This document shows positions 43,906 to 53,171 of a stretch of 64,000 bases of DNA, piece after piece. The DNA is taken from assembly GCA_045631905.1 (NCBI GenBank), contig JAZQVO010000028.1, forward strand, positions 124,001-188,000, read 5' to 3'. The notes beneath the pieces were generated by a model. It was not told where the DNA came from. It ran no database searches and saw only the letters and a program-made list of their open reading frames with translations. How positions within the stretch are numbered: the first letter of the stretch is position 1; each line of letters begins with the position of its first letter. The position numbers were made by a program, and so were the translations under genes. Source of the stretch: HGM04593 sp045631905. GTDB taxonomy: Bacteria > Bacteroidota > Bacteroidia > Bacteroidales > Bacteroidaceae.

Positions 43906-44526
43906 ATGAACATAACCCGATACATAGTTGCTTGCTCAATATTGCTCCTTATATTATGTTCGTGCAGACAACAGGTGCAGGAGAGGCCGGCAATACCCTA
44001 CGAGAGCCTGCGCAATGGTGACATACTCTTTCGCAAGGGCAGAAGCTTGTCGAGTAACATGATACTCACGCACGACCGTAACGGCTCGCAATACAGCCAC
44101 ATAGGCCTTGTGTGCAAAACCGACAGCGCATGGTGTGTGGTTCATGCGGTGAACGACGAGCCCGACTTTAAAGGCGACTTCGACAGGGTAAAAATAGAGC
44201 GCATAGAGCGTTTTTTTGCAAGCGACCGAGCGTCGGCCGGAGAGATTATGCACTGCCTTGTAAACGACTCTTTACTACAATCTGTTACTCACAACGCCAT
44301 GGAGCTGGTACAGGACAGTATCCCCTTCGACGCCTCGTTCGACCACAGCGACCACAGCAGATTATACTGCACCGAACTTATATATTTTCTCTTTATGAAA
44401 GAGGGAATAGACATAACAGAGGGGCGCACCACTCACGTGGGCACTGTTTGCTTCCCCGACGAGATAATTTTCCCGTCCGATATATATGCAAACAAAAAAC
44501 TTGAAACTTATTTTAAATTTCCATAA
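43906..44526 (+). CDS. YiiX/YebB-like cysteine hydrolase lipoprotein
   Basis: A 206-residue lipoprotein (signal ending LILCSC). It has the YiiX/YebB-like papain-type pattern: LRNGDILFRKG, the His-containing strand YSHIGLV, and the Cys in RLYCTELIYF, a permuted NlpC/P60-related arrangement. Such enzymes may cut peptide or ester bonds in the envelope. The nucleophile Cys and the His are present. It is transcribed away from the sigma-54-controlled pair and is 64 bases before the next gene. Confidence 0.87.
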   Translation: MNITRYIVACSILLLILCSCRQQVQERPAIPYESLRNGDILFRKGRSLSSNMILTHDRNGSQYSHIGLVCKTDSAWCVVHAVNDEPDFKGDFDRVKIERIERFFASDRASAGEIMHCLVNDSLLQSVTHNAMELVQDSIPFDASFDHSDHSRLYCTELIYFLFMKEGIDITEGRTTHVGTVCFPDEIIFPSDIYANKKLETYFKFP

Positions 44527-44590
44527 AATTTATTTTCTTTGCAAACACAACTAGAATAACAAACTATTAATTAACTAAAATTTTACAGCC

Positions 44591-44974
44591 ATGAAAAAGT
44601 TAGCATTAGTAATCGGAGTAATTGTCGTTGCGTTCACATTTGCAAGTTGCGGAAAATCGAACACACCTTCGAGCATCACAAGCGACTGCATCGAGATGTT
44701 GCAAAAAGGCGATTACGAGGCGTATGTAAACACATTTGACATGCCCGACAAGGATAAAGCACAACTGAAAGAGTTGTTCGACCAAAAAGGTAAATCGACT
44801 ATTGAAGAGCAGAAAGGTATAGTGTCTTATGAGATTCTCGAAGAGACAATAAACGAGGCGGGTGACGAGGCTGTTGTAAAAGCAGTTATAACATATGGCA
44901 ACGGCGAAACCGACGAAACAAAATTCCACTTTAAAAAGGTAAACGATGAGTGGAAACAGGTATTAAACAAATAA
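44591..44974 (+). CDS. DUF4878 domain lipoprotein
   Basis: A 127-residue lipoprotein (signal VAFTFASC). The rest is a single NTF2-like DUF4878 domain: SSITSDCIEMLQKGDYEAYV, then beta strands VVKAVITYGNGETDETKFHF and KKVNDEWKQVLNK. The function of this common Bacteroidota family is unknown. It is followed by a very strong hairpin. Confidence 0.88.
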   Translation: MKKLALVIGVIVVAFTFASCGKSNTPSSITSDCIEMLQKGDYEAYVNTFDMPDKDKAQLKELFDQKGKSTIEEQKGIVSYEILEETINEAGDEAVVKAVITYGNGETDETKFHFKKVNDEWKQVLNK

Positions 44975-44984
44975 ACAGCAATAA

Positions 44985-45026
44985 GCAACAAAAAAAGGTT
45001 CACCACGGTGAACCTTTTTTTGTTGC
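44985..45026. terminator. Bidirectional terminator
   Basis: A 20-base nearly perfect stem (GCAACAAAAAAAGGTTCACC and its complement) with A- and T-runs at both ends separates the DUF4878 gene (plus) from the histidine kinase gene (minus); its last base touches the kinase stop codon. Confidence 0.9.
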
Positions 45027-46336
45027 TATCTGAATATTATCTCAAAACGTGTAAAACCATCGGACGCAGTAGCCAACGAGAATAAACAGCCGTGCTTAGT
45101 AAGAATCTCCCTCACGAACATAAGACCAAGGCCCTGACCGTTAGCCTTTGTCGAAAAGAATGGCGAGAAGATGCGCGAGCTATCGTCGGCAGATATTCCG
45201 TGACCATTATCGGTTATCAATATTCTTGCAGGGGAAGCAAAAGTCTCTACGATAATCTCACCGCCCTTGCCTATGCTCTCTATCGAGTTTTTCATAATAT
45301 TGAGCACAACTTGCTCAAAGAGGGTTGTGTCGGCATTAACTATCACAGGCTCTTCGGTAAGCATTGTGCGCAAGGTTATATTTTGTTCGCGACACTTGTG
45401 TTTCATTAAACATATACAGGGTAATACACATTCGTTAATATGCACCTCGTGAAGTACCAGCTCGGGAATCTTTACAACACCGGCAAAATCGGCTATAAAA
45501 CGGCTCATATTGTATCCACGCTCCTCGCACACCTTTAACACATCTCTTATGTCGGCAATATCCTTCTCCATGGTAGCCTCGGTTGTTGTAGCAAGCACCT
45601 CGCTAATGGTTGCAAGTGCTGATGTGACACCTGCCACCGAGTTATTTACCTCGTGAGCAATCATGCGTATAACCTTTTCATACGCACTCTTTTCGGCTCT
45701 GAAAATCTCATCGGTCAGCGGTTCTATTATAATAAAGGGCCGGCAGAACCCGCTGTTCATGAACGAAAGGCGCGAGCACCTATATATAGCTGTGCCGTCT
45801 AATCTTATAGTCTTTTTATCGCCCTGTTCAATCTTTAAAATCTCTCTGGCAAGATGTGAATCGAGCGAATGTATTGAGCTACCCACACAACCCTCATCGA
45901 TAGCCATAAACTGCTTTGCGGCAGGGTTCAAGAGCGTTATACAATCGTTATAATCGAGAAGAACTACACCCATGGGCGATTCTTCTATAAGGAGAGAGAG
46001 GAAATAATTTTGTTCAATCCTGTTCATTCGCTCCTCTTTAACCCTCTCCATAAGCTTGTTGAAGAGTACAACTATGCGGTCGGCCTCGGCCTGCCCCACA
46101 GGCGACAAGCGGCTGCTGAAATCCTGGGCGGAGAGTAGGTCCATACCCCCTGCTATGCTGTCGAGCGGTTTCAGCACTTTGCGATAAAAATAAAAGATAA
46201 AAATTATGGTTACAAATATTATCGCCTCGGTCACATAAAGAGAGCCCCCCCCTTTGTTGTACAAAAGAAAAAAAAGTAGCACCGATGGTGTTATAACAAG
46301 CAAAGCCAAAATAACAAAAAGGTAACGCAACTTCAT
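45026..46336 (-). CDS. Sensor histidine kinase with minimal periplasmic loop
   Basis: A 436-residue histidine kinase. Two membrane helices (about 5-26 and 37-52) are joined by only ~10 residues (NKGGGSLYVTE), so there is no extracytoplasmic sensor domain. A HAMP-like linker, a PAS domain (about 110-215: SPMGVVLLDYNDCITLLNPA), the phospho-acceptor His228 in RMIAHEVNNS, and a full catalytic domain (NIMKNSIESI, LITDNGHGIS, GQGLGLMFVR) follow. The HEVNN H-box is of the NtrB/NtrY type, as expected for a partner of an NtrC regulator. It begins 9 bases after the regulator gene. Confidence 0.92.
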   Translation of the reverse strand: MKLRYLFVILALLVITPSVLLFFLLYNKGGGSLYVTEAIIFVTIIFIFYFYRKVLKPLDSIAGGMDLLSAQDFSSRLSPVGQAEADRIVVLFNKLMERVKEERMNRIEQNYFLSLLIEESPMGVVLLDYNDCITLLNPAAKQFMAIDEGCVGSSIHSLDSHLAREILKIEQGDKKTIRLDGTAIYRCSRLSFMNSGFCRPFIIIEPLTDEIFRAEKSAYEKVIRMIAHEVNNSVAGVTSALATISEVLATTTEATMEKDIADIRDVLKVCEERGYNMSRFIADFAGVVKIPELVLHEVHINECVLPCICLMKHKCREQNITLRTMLTEEPVIVNADTTLFEQVVLNIMKNSIESIGKGGEIIVETFASPARILITDNGHGISADDSSRIFSPFFSTKANGQGLGLMFVREILTKHGCLFSLATASDGFTRFEIIFR

Positions 46337-46345
46337 AGCTGTAAC

Positions 46346-47695
46346 TTACTCTTTAAGACCATACTTTTCCATTCGGCGATAAAGTGCCTGACGGCTTATC
46401 CCGAGCGCCATGGCAACCTGTGAGAGATTACGATACTTTTTAATGGCATCTACTATTGTACGTCGCTCCATCTCGTCGAGCGTTAGCCCTTTTGTGTCGA
46501 TATCCTCGCTCGGCATGGAGAGAGATGTTAAACTGTTCTGCATCTCAAAATCCTCGGGCGATAACAGCCCGTTACCACAAATGAGAATAGTGCGTTCCAC
46601 AAGGTTCTTCAGCTCCCTTACATTACCGAGGAAGGGCAACGAAGTTATGTAGCGCATAGTCTCGGGTGCAAATTCGGGCGTTTGCAAGCTGTTTTGTGTG
46701 GTGAAGGCACAAGCAAAATGGTGGGCAAGCATGGGTATATCCTCGCGACGCTCGCGCAACGGTGGGAGGTGTAAAGGGATAAGATTTATTCGGTAGAAAA
46801 GGTCCTCGCGGAAGGTACCCTCCTTTACCATCTGTTGCAGATTACGGTTTGTGGCACACACCACGCGAACATCTATGTTACGAGGCTTGCTGTCGCCCAG
46901 CACCTCATAAGTACGGTCCTGCAACACGCGCAGTAGCTTCACCTGACAGGCAAGGTCGAGCTCTCCTACCTCGTCAAGGAAGATGGTGCCACCATCGGCC
47001 ATGGCAAAACGCCCCACTCTGTCGGCCGACGCATCGGTGAAAGCACCGCGCACATGCCCGAACATCTCGCTCTCAAAAAGCGACTGGGATATACCGCCGA
47101 GATTAACCTTCACAAACGGTTTGTTACTACGTTTACTGTTGCGGTGCAAGGCCTCGGCAATGAGCTCTTTTCCCGTTCCGCTCTCGCCTGTGATGAGCAC
47201 CGATGCATCGGTTTTTGCCACACGCTCAACAGTAGAGAGAATATCCTCGAGAGCTTTGCTTTGTCCCACGATACCACACCTGTCGAAGAACGCTCCTCCA
47301 CCCTTCACAGCCTTATCGGCCGGCTGTTGTGTGAGCTCTATGGCAGTCTCTATCCTCTGCATGAGCATAGCATTATGCCACGGCTTTGTAATAAAATCGA
47401 AAGCTCCTGCACGCATGCCTTTAACAGCAAGGTCGATACTACCCCATGCTGTCATTAAAATAACAGGTACCGAAGGGCAATAAACCTTAACTCGACGCAA
47501 CAAATAGAGCCCCTCTTCGCCATCGGTAGTGAGCGAGTAGTTCATATCCATGAGTATGAGACGAGGCTCACGTTTTTTCACAGCATCTATCGCATCATCG
47601 GGGTTCGAAGCGAGCATCACCTCGTAGCCGGCCCTGCCCAACATAAAAGCGAGCGAGCTTCTTATCGCCTCGTTATCATCTATCACAAGTATCAT
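46346..47695 (-). CDS. NtrC-type sigma-54 response regulator
   Basis: A 449-residue activator. The ATG at 47695 (MILVIDDNEA) is preferred over a GTG at 47713. Receiver domain: phosphoacceptor Asp50 in LILMDMN and K in FITKPW. AAA+ domain: Walker A GESGTGKE (170-177), the sigma-54 contact loop as GAFTDA (217-222; consensus GAFTGA), Walker B GGTIFLDEVGELDL. C-terminal Fis-type helix-turn-helix with NLSQVAMALGISRQALYRRM. It should activate sigma-54 promoters from upstream sites; candidates are the TGTCC-N6-GGACA repeats. It is divergent from the export operon. Confidence 0.95.
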   Translation of the reverse strand: MILVIDDNEAIRSSLAFMLGRAGYEVMLASNPDDAIDAVKKREPRLILMDMNYSLTTDGEEGLYLLRRVKVYCPSVPVILMTAWGSIDLAVKGMRAGAFDFITKPWHNAMLMQRIETAIELTQQPADKAVKGGGAFFDRCGIVGQSKALEDILSTVERVAKTDASVLITGESGTGKELIAEALHRNSKRSNKPFVKVNLGGISQSLFESEMFGHVRGAFTDASADRVGRFAMADGGTIFLDEVGELDLACQVKLLRVLQDRTYEVLGDSKPRNIDVRVVCATNRNLQQMVKEGTFREDLFYRINLIPLHLPPLRERREDIPMLAHHFACAFTTQNSLQTPEFAPETMRYITSLPFLGNVRELKNLVERTILICGNGLLSPEDFEMQNSLTSLSMPSEDIDTKGLTLDEMERRTIVDAIKKYRNLSQVAMALGISRQALYRRMEKYGLKE

Positions 47696-47716
47696 AAACA
47701 AATTCTTAATCACTTG

Positions 47717-47724
47717 CGAAGATA
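47717..47724 (-). promoter_or_regulatory. -7 box of the regulator-kinase pair
   Basis: TATCTTCG on the minus strand, 21 bases before the ATG at 47695, resembles TAnnTTTG. So the regulator itself appears to use the ordinary sigma factor. Confidence 0.4.
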
Positions 47725-47804
47725 ACTCATTATTGCATAAAACAGTGAAAAAGAAATAAACTTTTAAGAGATATTAAACAATAGCAATAAATGTAACACA
47801 AAGG

Positions 47805-47829
47805 CGGACAAACTGTCCGTTTTCGGACA
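47805..47829 (+). promoter_or_regulatory. Activator sites: triple CGGACA/TGTCCG array
   Basis: CGGACA (47805-47810), AAC, TGTCCG (47814-47819), TTTT, CGGACA (47824-47829): three alternating half-sites. The second and third form TGTCCG-TTTT-CGGACA, a perfect 16-base inverted repeat, centred about 54 bases from the -24 element of the promoter at 47875. Inferred binding sites of the NtrC-type regulator. Confidence 0.7.
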
Positions 47830-47874
47830 CATAAACAAAAACACAAAATATTATTAATCAAGATATTATAACTT

Positions 47875-47890
47875 TGGCATGGTTTTTGAA
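47875..47890 (+). promoter_or_regulatory. Sigma-54-like promoter of the export operon
   Basis: TGGCATGGTTTTTGAA fits TGGCACG-N4-TTGC with one change at each conserved end. It lies 25 bases before the start codon of the membrane-fusion gene. Confidence 0.7.
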
Positions 47891-47914
47891 ACATAACCGG
47901 TAAAAACATGCCAG

Positions 47915-49159
47915 ATGGACAAAACAATACCACAAAAAGAACGGCTTAAACGCAAATTGTCTACAATTACAAAAATTGCGGGCATACTATGCGTCGTGAG
48001 TATCGTATTTATAATTATAATACAACTATCGAAAGCAAGCGTAAGCGAAAAATCACTCTCGTATGCGGTGATAGACCGCGGAACCATCGAAACAAGCATA
48101 AACGCGAGCGGAAACATACAGTCGGCCTCAGAGCTTATGATAAACTCACCCGTGAGCAGTCGCTTGCTCGAAGTTTACTGCAAGAACGGCGACTCGATAA
48201 CACATGGCACACGTCTCCTGCGCCTCGACCTTGCCAATATAGAGGCAGAGTACAATAAACAGGCTGATGAAGCCGAGATACACCTGCAAAAGCTAAAACA
48301 ACAACAGATGAACGACAACACCGCTCTTGCCAACATGGAGATAAACATAAAAATAAGCGAGATGGAGTTCAAACGTTTGCAGTCGGAGCTATTAAACGAA
48401 CGACACCTCGACAGCATAGGCTCGGGAACCACCGAAAAGGTGCGACAGTGCGAGATGGCAGTAACCACAGCCCGTCTCAAGCTCGAACAAAGCAGAGAAC
48501 AACTAAAAACAGAACGCGAGATACGAGCCTCGAACAACAAAGTGAGCAAATTGCAGTACGACATCTTTACCCGCCAAATGGCCGACACACGCAACAAGAT
48601 AGAGGAGGCAAAGATGCTTGCACCACAAAGCGGAACACTCACCTTTATAAGCGACAAGATAGGCTCGCTAGTGAGTGCCGGGAGCCACATAGCCACAATA
48701 TCCGACCTCTCGGCATTCAAAATAAATGCGCAGGTAAGCGACAACATGAGCGAACACCTATCCACAGGTAAAAGTGTAGTCGTGTTGGTCGGAGGAGAGA
48801 GGTTGCATGGGCACATAAGCAACATGGCAGCAAAAAGCGAGGGTGGCAACATATCGTTCGACATAACACTCAACGAGCCGTCGCACCCCAAACTGCGCTA
48901 CGGGCAACGCGTCGACGTCTACATCATGCACCGCATACGAGAAGATGTTTTGCGCATACCAAACGGCAGTTACTACAAAGGAGCAGGCGAATACACCTTT
49001 TTTGTAAAGAACAACGAGAAACTTGTGAGGCGCAGAGTGAGGCTGGGCAACAGCAACTACGACTATGTAGAGGCTGTCGAAGGGCTTAACGAAGGCGACG
49101 AAGTTGTTACAAGCAATATGGAGTATTACAACAACCGCAAGGAGATAAATTTAAAATAG
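47915..49159 (+). CDS. Membrane-fusion (HlyD/MacA-type) protein
   Basis: A 414-residue periplasmic adaptor anchored by an N-terminal helix (about 16-38: IAGILCVVSIVFIIIIQLSK). A lipoyl/barrel half-domain (VIDRGTIETSINASGNIQSA), a long helical hairpin with heptads (EAEIHLQKLKQQQMNDNTAL and on, to KIEEAKMLAPQSGTL), a beta-barrel domain and a membrane-proximal domain (PNGSYYKGAGEYTFFVKNNE) are in order. It should link the inner-membrane ABC permeases to the TolC-type channel. It is the first gene of the operon. Confidence 0.92.
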   Translation: MDKTIPQKERLKRKLSTITKIAGILCVVSIVFIIIIQLSKASVSEKSLSYAVIDRGTIETSINASGNIQSASELMINSPVSSRLLEVYCKNGDSITHGTRLLRLDLANIEAEYNKQADEAEIHLQKLKQQQMNDNTALANMEINIKISEMEFKRLQSELLNERHLDSIGSGTTEKVRQCEMAVTTARLKLEQSREQLKTEREIRASNNKVSKLQYDIFTRQMADTRNKIEEAKMLAPQSGTLTFISDKIGSLVSAGSHIATISDLSAFKINAQVSDNMSEHLSTGKSVVVLVGGERLHGHISNMAAKSEGGNISFDITLNEPSHPKLRYGQRVDVYIMHRIREDVLRIPNGSYYKGAGEYTFFVKNNEKLVRRRVRLGNSNYDYVEAVEGLNEGDEVVTSNMEYYNNRKEINLK

Positions 49160-49242
49160 AAGATTGTTAAAGCCATCTATAAACAAAAGAAAGAAGAAAG
49201 AAAGATAGTAATTTTGATAACCGCATTTACAAAGACCGATAA

Positions 49243-50526
49243 ATGATACGTAACTATATCACACAAGCACTCACAATGATGCGACAGCAGAAGCTGTACA
49301 CAGCTATTTACACAGGCGCAACAGCAATATCTCTTGCACTCGCAATGACTATGTTTATAGTGTTCCACACAAGATACTCCCCCGCCTATCCCGAATATTC
49401 GCGCGAAAGAATAATTTCCGTCGAGGTGATAAAAGTAAATAGTTTCAAAGGCGGAGGTTATATAAATTATACAGGGCCCAATTACTTGCCCGACGATTTT
49501 ATACCGTTGATAAAAGATATTGATGGCATAAAAAACATTTCGCGATACTGCTATTCAGATGTCGAGAGCATGATAGTAAATGACGAAGAAATTGGTTTCC
49601 AGCCCATGTGTGTAGATGACAATTATTGGAAAATCTTCGATTTTGAATTTATTGCAGGTGCCCCATTTGGCGATAAAGAGCTATACGATGCAAAAGCAGT
49701 GATAACAGAAAGCGTTGCAAAAGAGATGTTTGCCCGCACCGATGTAGTTGGCGAAAACATACTTGTAAACAACAAGGAACCTTGCACCATCGTGGGAGTT
49801 GTAAAAGACGCACACGACTGCATGTACTACACCTCTAAAAAGATTTTTTTCCCTCGTTATTTTGAATACCGGAGCAACGACAACGATGATATTGAACTTT
49901 TTGGCAGTAACATGCTATATATAGAAGCAGAAAAAATTAGCGCAATGGAGAACATTAAAAAAGAGATAAAAGAGAGGTATGCACGATATATAAACGAAAA
50001 GATACAGCATAACAATTACGAAGAATACAATTACACAATGTACATATACTCTCACTGGCAACAGGCATTCAACAGCAGCTGCGACGATACCGTTTGGGAG
50101 CTGTTTAAAAACTATTTTTACATAATATTGGCCTTCCTCTTTATACCTGCGCTGAACCTCAGCGGTATGATATATTCGCGCATGAACAGCCGTCTGTGCG
50201 AGATAGGCGTGCGCAAAGCCTACGGAGCTACTAATGCACAAATTCTTTGGCAAATATTGTGTGAGAACCTCTTTTTGACATTCATAGGAGCGCTTGCCGG
50301 GTTGGTACTATCGTATATATTGGTCTATTACACAACCGACGACATACTTGCCATAATCTTCGGCTACAAGAGCGAGTATGAATACCCGGCCGAACATCTC
50401 TTCTCGCCCCGTATCTTTACAATAACACTACTGCTGTGTTTTGTACTCAATATAGCATCGTCGCTTCTGCCGGCAATGCTCGCACTTAGAAAAAACATTG
50501 TTCAATCTCTCTACAACAAACGCTGA
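49243..50526 (+). CDS. MacB/FtsX-type ABC permease, type A copy 1
   Basis: A 427-residue permease with one N-terminal helix (YTAIYTGATAISLALAMTMF), a MacB-like periplasmic core (about 45-270) and three C-terminal helices (FIPALNLSGMIYSRMNSRLC; the coupling-helix motif EIGVRKAYGATNAQIL; FLTFIGALAGLVLSYILVYY). It starts MIRNYITQALTMM, as does the permease at 51859, its paralogue. FtsX-like permeases couple ATP hydrolysis to periplasmic movement rather than transmembrane transport. The ATPase is encoded downstream. Confidence 0.92.
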   Translation: MIRNYITQALTMMRQQKLYTAIYTGATAISLALAMTMFIVFHTRYSPAYPEYSRERIISVEVIKVNSFKGGGYINYTGPNYLPDDFIPLIKDIDGIKNISRYCYSDVESMIVNDEEIGFQPMCVDDNYWKIFDFEFIAGAPFGDKELYDAKAVITESVAKEMFARTDVVGENILVNNKEPCTIVGVVKDAHDCMYYTSKKIFFPRYFEYRSNDNDDIELFGSNMLYIEAEKISAMENIKKEIKERYARYINEKIQHNNYEEYNYTMYIYSHWQQAFNSSCDDTVWELFKNYFYIILAFLFIPALNLSGMIYSRMNSRLCEIGVRKAYGATNAQILWQILCENLFLTFIGALAGLVLSYILVYYTTDDILAIIFGYKSEYEYPAEHLFSPRIFTITLLLCFVLNIASSLLPAMLALRKNIVQSLYNKR

Positions 50527-50532
50527 CAAACC

Positions 50533-51804
50533 ATGATAACAAAAATATTAAAACAATTATGGAACGAAAAAGGGCAAAATGCGTGGCTCTTCATAGAACT
50601 TATCATAATTGCCATATTTCTTTGGCTGGCAATAGACCCGCTGTACACACTTAACAAGGTAAGCAGTCTTCCCCAAGGTATCGATTATGAAAATGTATGT
50701 ACAGTCTATTTGTTTGAGCACTCTCCAAGCAGTGTAAAATACGACCCTGTGGCAGGCAACAACGAAGACGATAAAAAACTATGGTACAAACAAATAATAA
50801 AGAACATAGCCACCATGCCCGAGGTCGAGACCTACGCACTTGCTTTTAATTTACCTATGACAGGCATAGAGATATATAATCATAATCTTTATTATAAGGA
50901 CGAAGAGACAAACGAAGAAAAATATATAAATGCCCTTTTATACAACGCAAGCACCGATTTTTTGGGAGTATACAAAATAAGGGATATACATAGCGGAGAG
51001 ATACCTACACCATTAAAGCAACACGAAATTTACCTAAGCAGAAGCGCAGCCACAAAGATGTTCGGAACAACAGAGTGCATAGGTAAAGAGTTTTACCAAA
51101 AATATATCGATTCGCCATTAATTGTAAAAGGAGTTGTAGAGGATTTTATTCCACGCCCCTACCGTCTCCCCTGCCTGGCAGTTTTTTCAGGCCTCGATAA
51201 TGAGACTTACGTAATGACAATAAGGTTAAAAGAGGGTGTAGACAAAAAAGAATTTATACAACGATTCCGCATCGACATAATACCAACATCGAGAATCGGC
51301 AACTGCTTTATAGCAGGGATAAACGACTATGTAACCATGGCAAGAGAGCATACCGAAAGGATAGGTGAAACAAGCAAATACCGTTTTCAACTGTTTCTCT
51401 CGTTTTTTGCAGTGTTTTGCGTCTTCTTGGGCATAGTGAGCACATTCTGGATACGCACCAACGCCCGCCGAAGCGAGATAGGCATAATGCGTAGCATGGG
51501 TGCAAGCCGTCGACGCATAATTGCACAATTTATAACCGAAGCCGTGCTCATGATAACTATCGCTTTTGTTGTTGCAATGCCCTTTATTGCCCACCACATA
51601 GCAACAAACGACTTTGCCCAACCGATAAGCGAAGTTACAAACGAGATGCTTACAGAGTACAGTAGCTCATTCACCACCCTGCCAAGGTTTACGATAATTA
51701 CCCTTTGCACATACGCAATAATTGTTGCCACAGCAGTGCTGGCGGCAGTTATACCGGCAACAAAAGCATGTAACACCACCACAGCCGAGGCTCTGCGCGA
51801 ATAA
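50533..51804 (+). CDS. MacB/FtsX-type ABC permease, type B copy 1
   Basis: A 423-residue permease with the same topology (N-terminal helix NAWLFIELIIIAIFLWLAID, periplasmic core, C-terminal helices with FWIRTNARRSEIGIMRSMGA). It begins MITKILKQLWNEKGQNAWLF and is paralogous to the permease at 53172. It lies 6 bases after the type A copy 1 gene, so the pair A-B is likely a heterodimer. Confidence 0.92.
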   Translation: MITKILKQLWNEKGQNAWLFIELIIIAIFLWLAIDPLYTLNKVSSLPQGIDYENVCTVYLFEHSPSSVKYDPVAGNNEDDKKLWYKQIIKNIATMPEVETYALAFNLPMTGIEIYNHNLYYKDEETNEEKYINALLYNASTDFLGVYKIRDIHSGEIPTPLKQHEIYLSRSAATKMFGTTECIGKEFYQKYIDSPLIVKGVVEDFIPRPYRLPCLAVFSGLDNETYVMTIRLKEGVDKKEFIQRFRIDIIPTSRIGNCFIAGINDYVTMAREHTERIGETSKYRFQLFLSFFAVFCVFLGIVSTFWIRTNARRSEIGIMRSMGASRRRIIAQFITEAVLMITIAFVVAMPFIAHHIATNDFAQPISEVTNEMLTEYSSSFTTLPRFTIITLCTYAIIVATAVLAAVIPATKACNTTTAEALRE

Positions 51805-51858
51805 AGAAACGAGTCAATATAAATAACCTTTAATTACCCGCCTAACAACTACCAAAAC

Positions 51859-53160
51859 ATGATACGCAACTACATCACCCAAGCACTCACAATGATGTGG
51901 CAACACAAGCTGTTCACCGCAATATACATTGCAGGTACAGCACTTGCAATATCATTCACGACGATGCTGTTTATCCTCTATTATATAAAACTTGCACCAC
52001 TCTACCCCGAATATAACCGTCCACGAACAATGGTGATAGAATATATATCCACAAAACTCGAGAAAAGTATTGAGGTCTACACCGGAGGTAACCCGGGCTA
52101 CACCGCATTGCGTCTTATAAAAGAACTGCCAAGTTGCGACAAAGCCTGCCTTGTAAGTAGAGACGAAGAGAAGAATGTTCTGTTTTCGACAACAGGCGAT
52201 GGAACCACAGTAAAAAGTGCTGTGTTAGCTCTCAGTGTGAGTGACGAATTTTGGCAAATATTCGACTTTAAATTCATAGCAGGTGCACCGATGCTCACCG
52301 ACGGCAAAAAGTTAGGTACAGATGATGCAAGGTGCGTGATATCGGAGAGTTTTGCCCAAAAACTCTATTGTACGACCGATGTGGTGGGCAGAGATATTTA
52401 TATTCACGCAAGCAAGTGCGGGACAATCGGAGGTGTTGTAAAAGATGTATCGGGCGTTATGAGAGCCACGGCCGCCGACATCTATATGCCCCTACAAGAT
52501 TTTTCCGACGGAAACTCATTAACCGATGGGTATGGAGACGAACTACTGTTTATTACCACCGACAACCCCGCATCGATGAAAAGAGAGGTTGGCGACATGG
52601 TAGCACGCTTCGACCAGGCCGATTTAGAACTAAAAGATTACGAGCTCTACGGGCAACCTCACAGCTACACATACTATGCCCTGGGCAACTACTCTTTCCA
52701 AATAGACGAACTTGAAAACAATATATGGGATATTGTAAAACGTTTCCTTTTTCTGCTCATTATCCCTGCGCTGAACCTATGCGCACTCATCTCATCACGT
52801 ATCGACGAGAGGGTTGCCGAATTTGGTGTGCGCAAGGCATACGGCGCAAGCAGTTGGCAACTCGTTAAACAAATTCTTTGCGAAAACCTTTTTCTCACCT
52901 GCGTGGGAGGCCTTGTGGGTATCATTGTATCCTGCATTATTGTATACAACGCCAACGAGTGGATATTCCAAGTAATAAGCATAGCTCCAAACATTGATAG
53001 TGGCTACGGGCAATACATAACACCCGAGATGCTCTTTAACATACCGCTTGCAATAACAATATTTCTGCTATGCGTAGTGCTCAACCTCATATCGGCACTT
53101 GCACCTGCATTGTGGGCATTGAAAAACCCTATTGTGTCATCGCTTAACAACAAACGATAA
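51859..53160 (+). CDS. MacB/FtsX-type ABC permease, type A copy 2
   Basis: A 433-residue permease whose start MIRNYITQALTMMWQHKLFT is nearly that of type A copy 1; the periplasmic part has diverged, while the C-terminal part keeps VAEFGVRKAYGASSWQLVKQ and CENLFLTCVGGLVGIIVSCI. It follows type B copy 1 after 54 bases and precedes type B copy 2 by 11. The order A-B-A-B points to a tandem duplication of a pair. Confidence 0.92.
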   Translation: MIRNYITQALTMMWQHKLFTAIYIAGTALAISFTTMLFILYYIKLAPLYPEYNRPRTMVIEYISTKLEKSIEVYTGGNPGYTALRLIKELPSCDKACLVSRDEEKNVLFSTTGDGTTVKSAVLALSVSDEFWQIFDFKFIAGAPMLTDGKKLGTDDARCVISESFAQKLYCTTDVVGRDIYIHASKCGTIGGVVKDVSGVMRATAADIYMPLQDFSDGNSLTDGYGDELLFITTDNPASMKREVGDMVARFDQADLELKDYELYGQPHSYTYYALGNYSFQIDELENNIWDIVKRFLFLLIIPALNLCALISSRIDERVAEFGVRKAYGASSWQLVKQILCENLFLTCVGGLVGIIVSCIIVYNANEWIFQVISIAPNIDSGYGQYITPEMLFNIPLAITIFLLCVVLNLISALAPALWALKNPIVSSLNNKR

Positions 53161-53171
53161 AAAGAACTACT

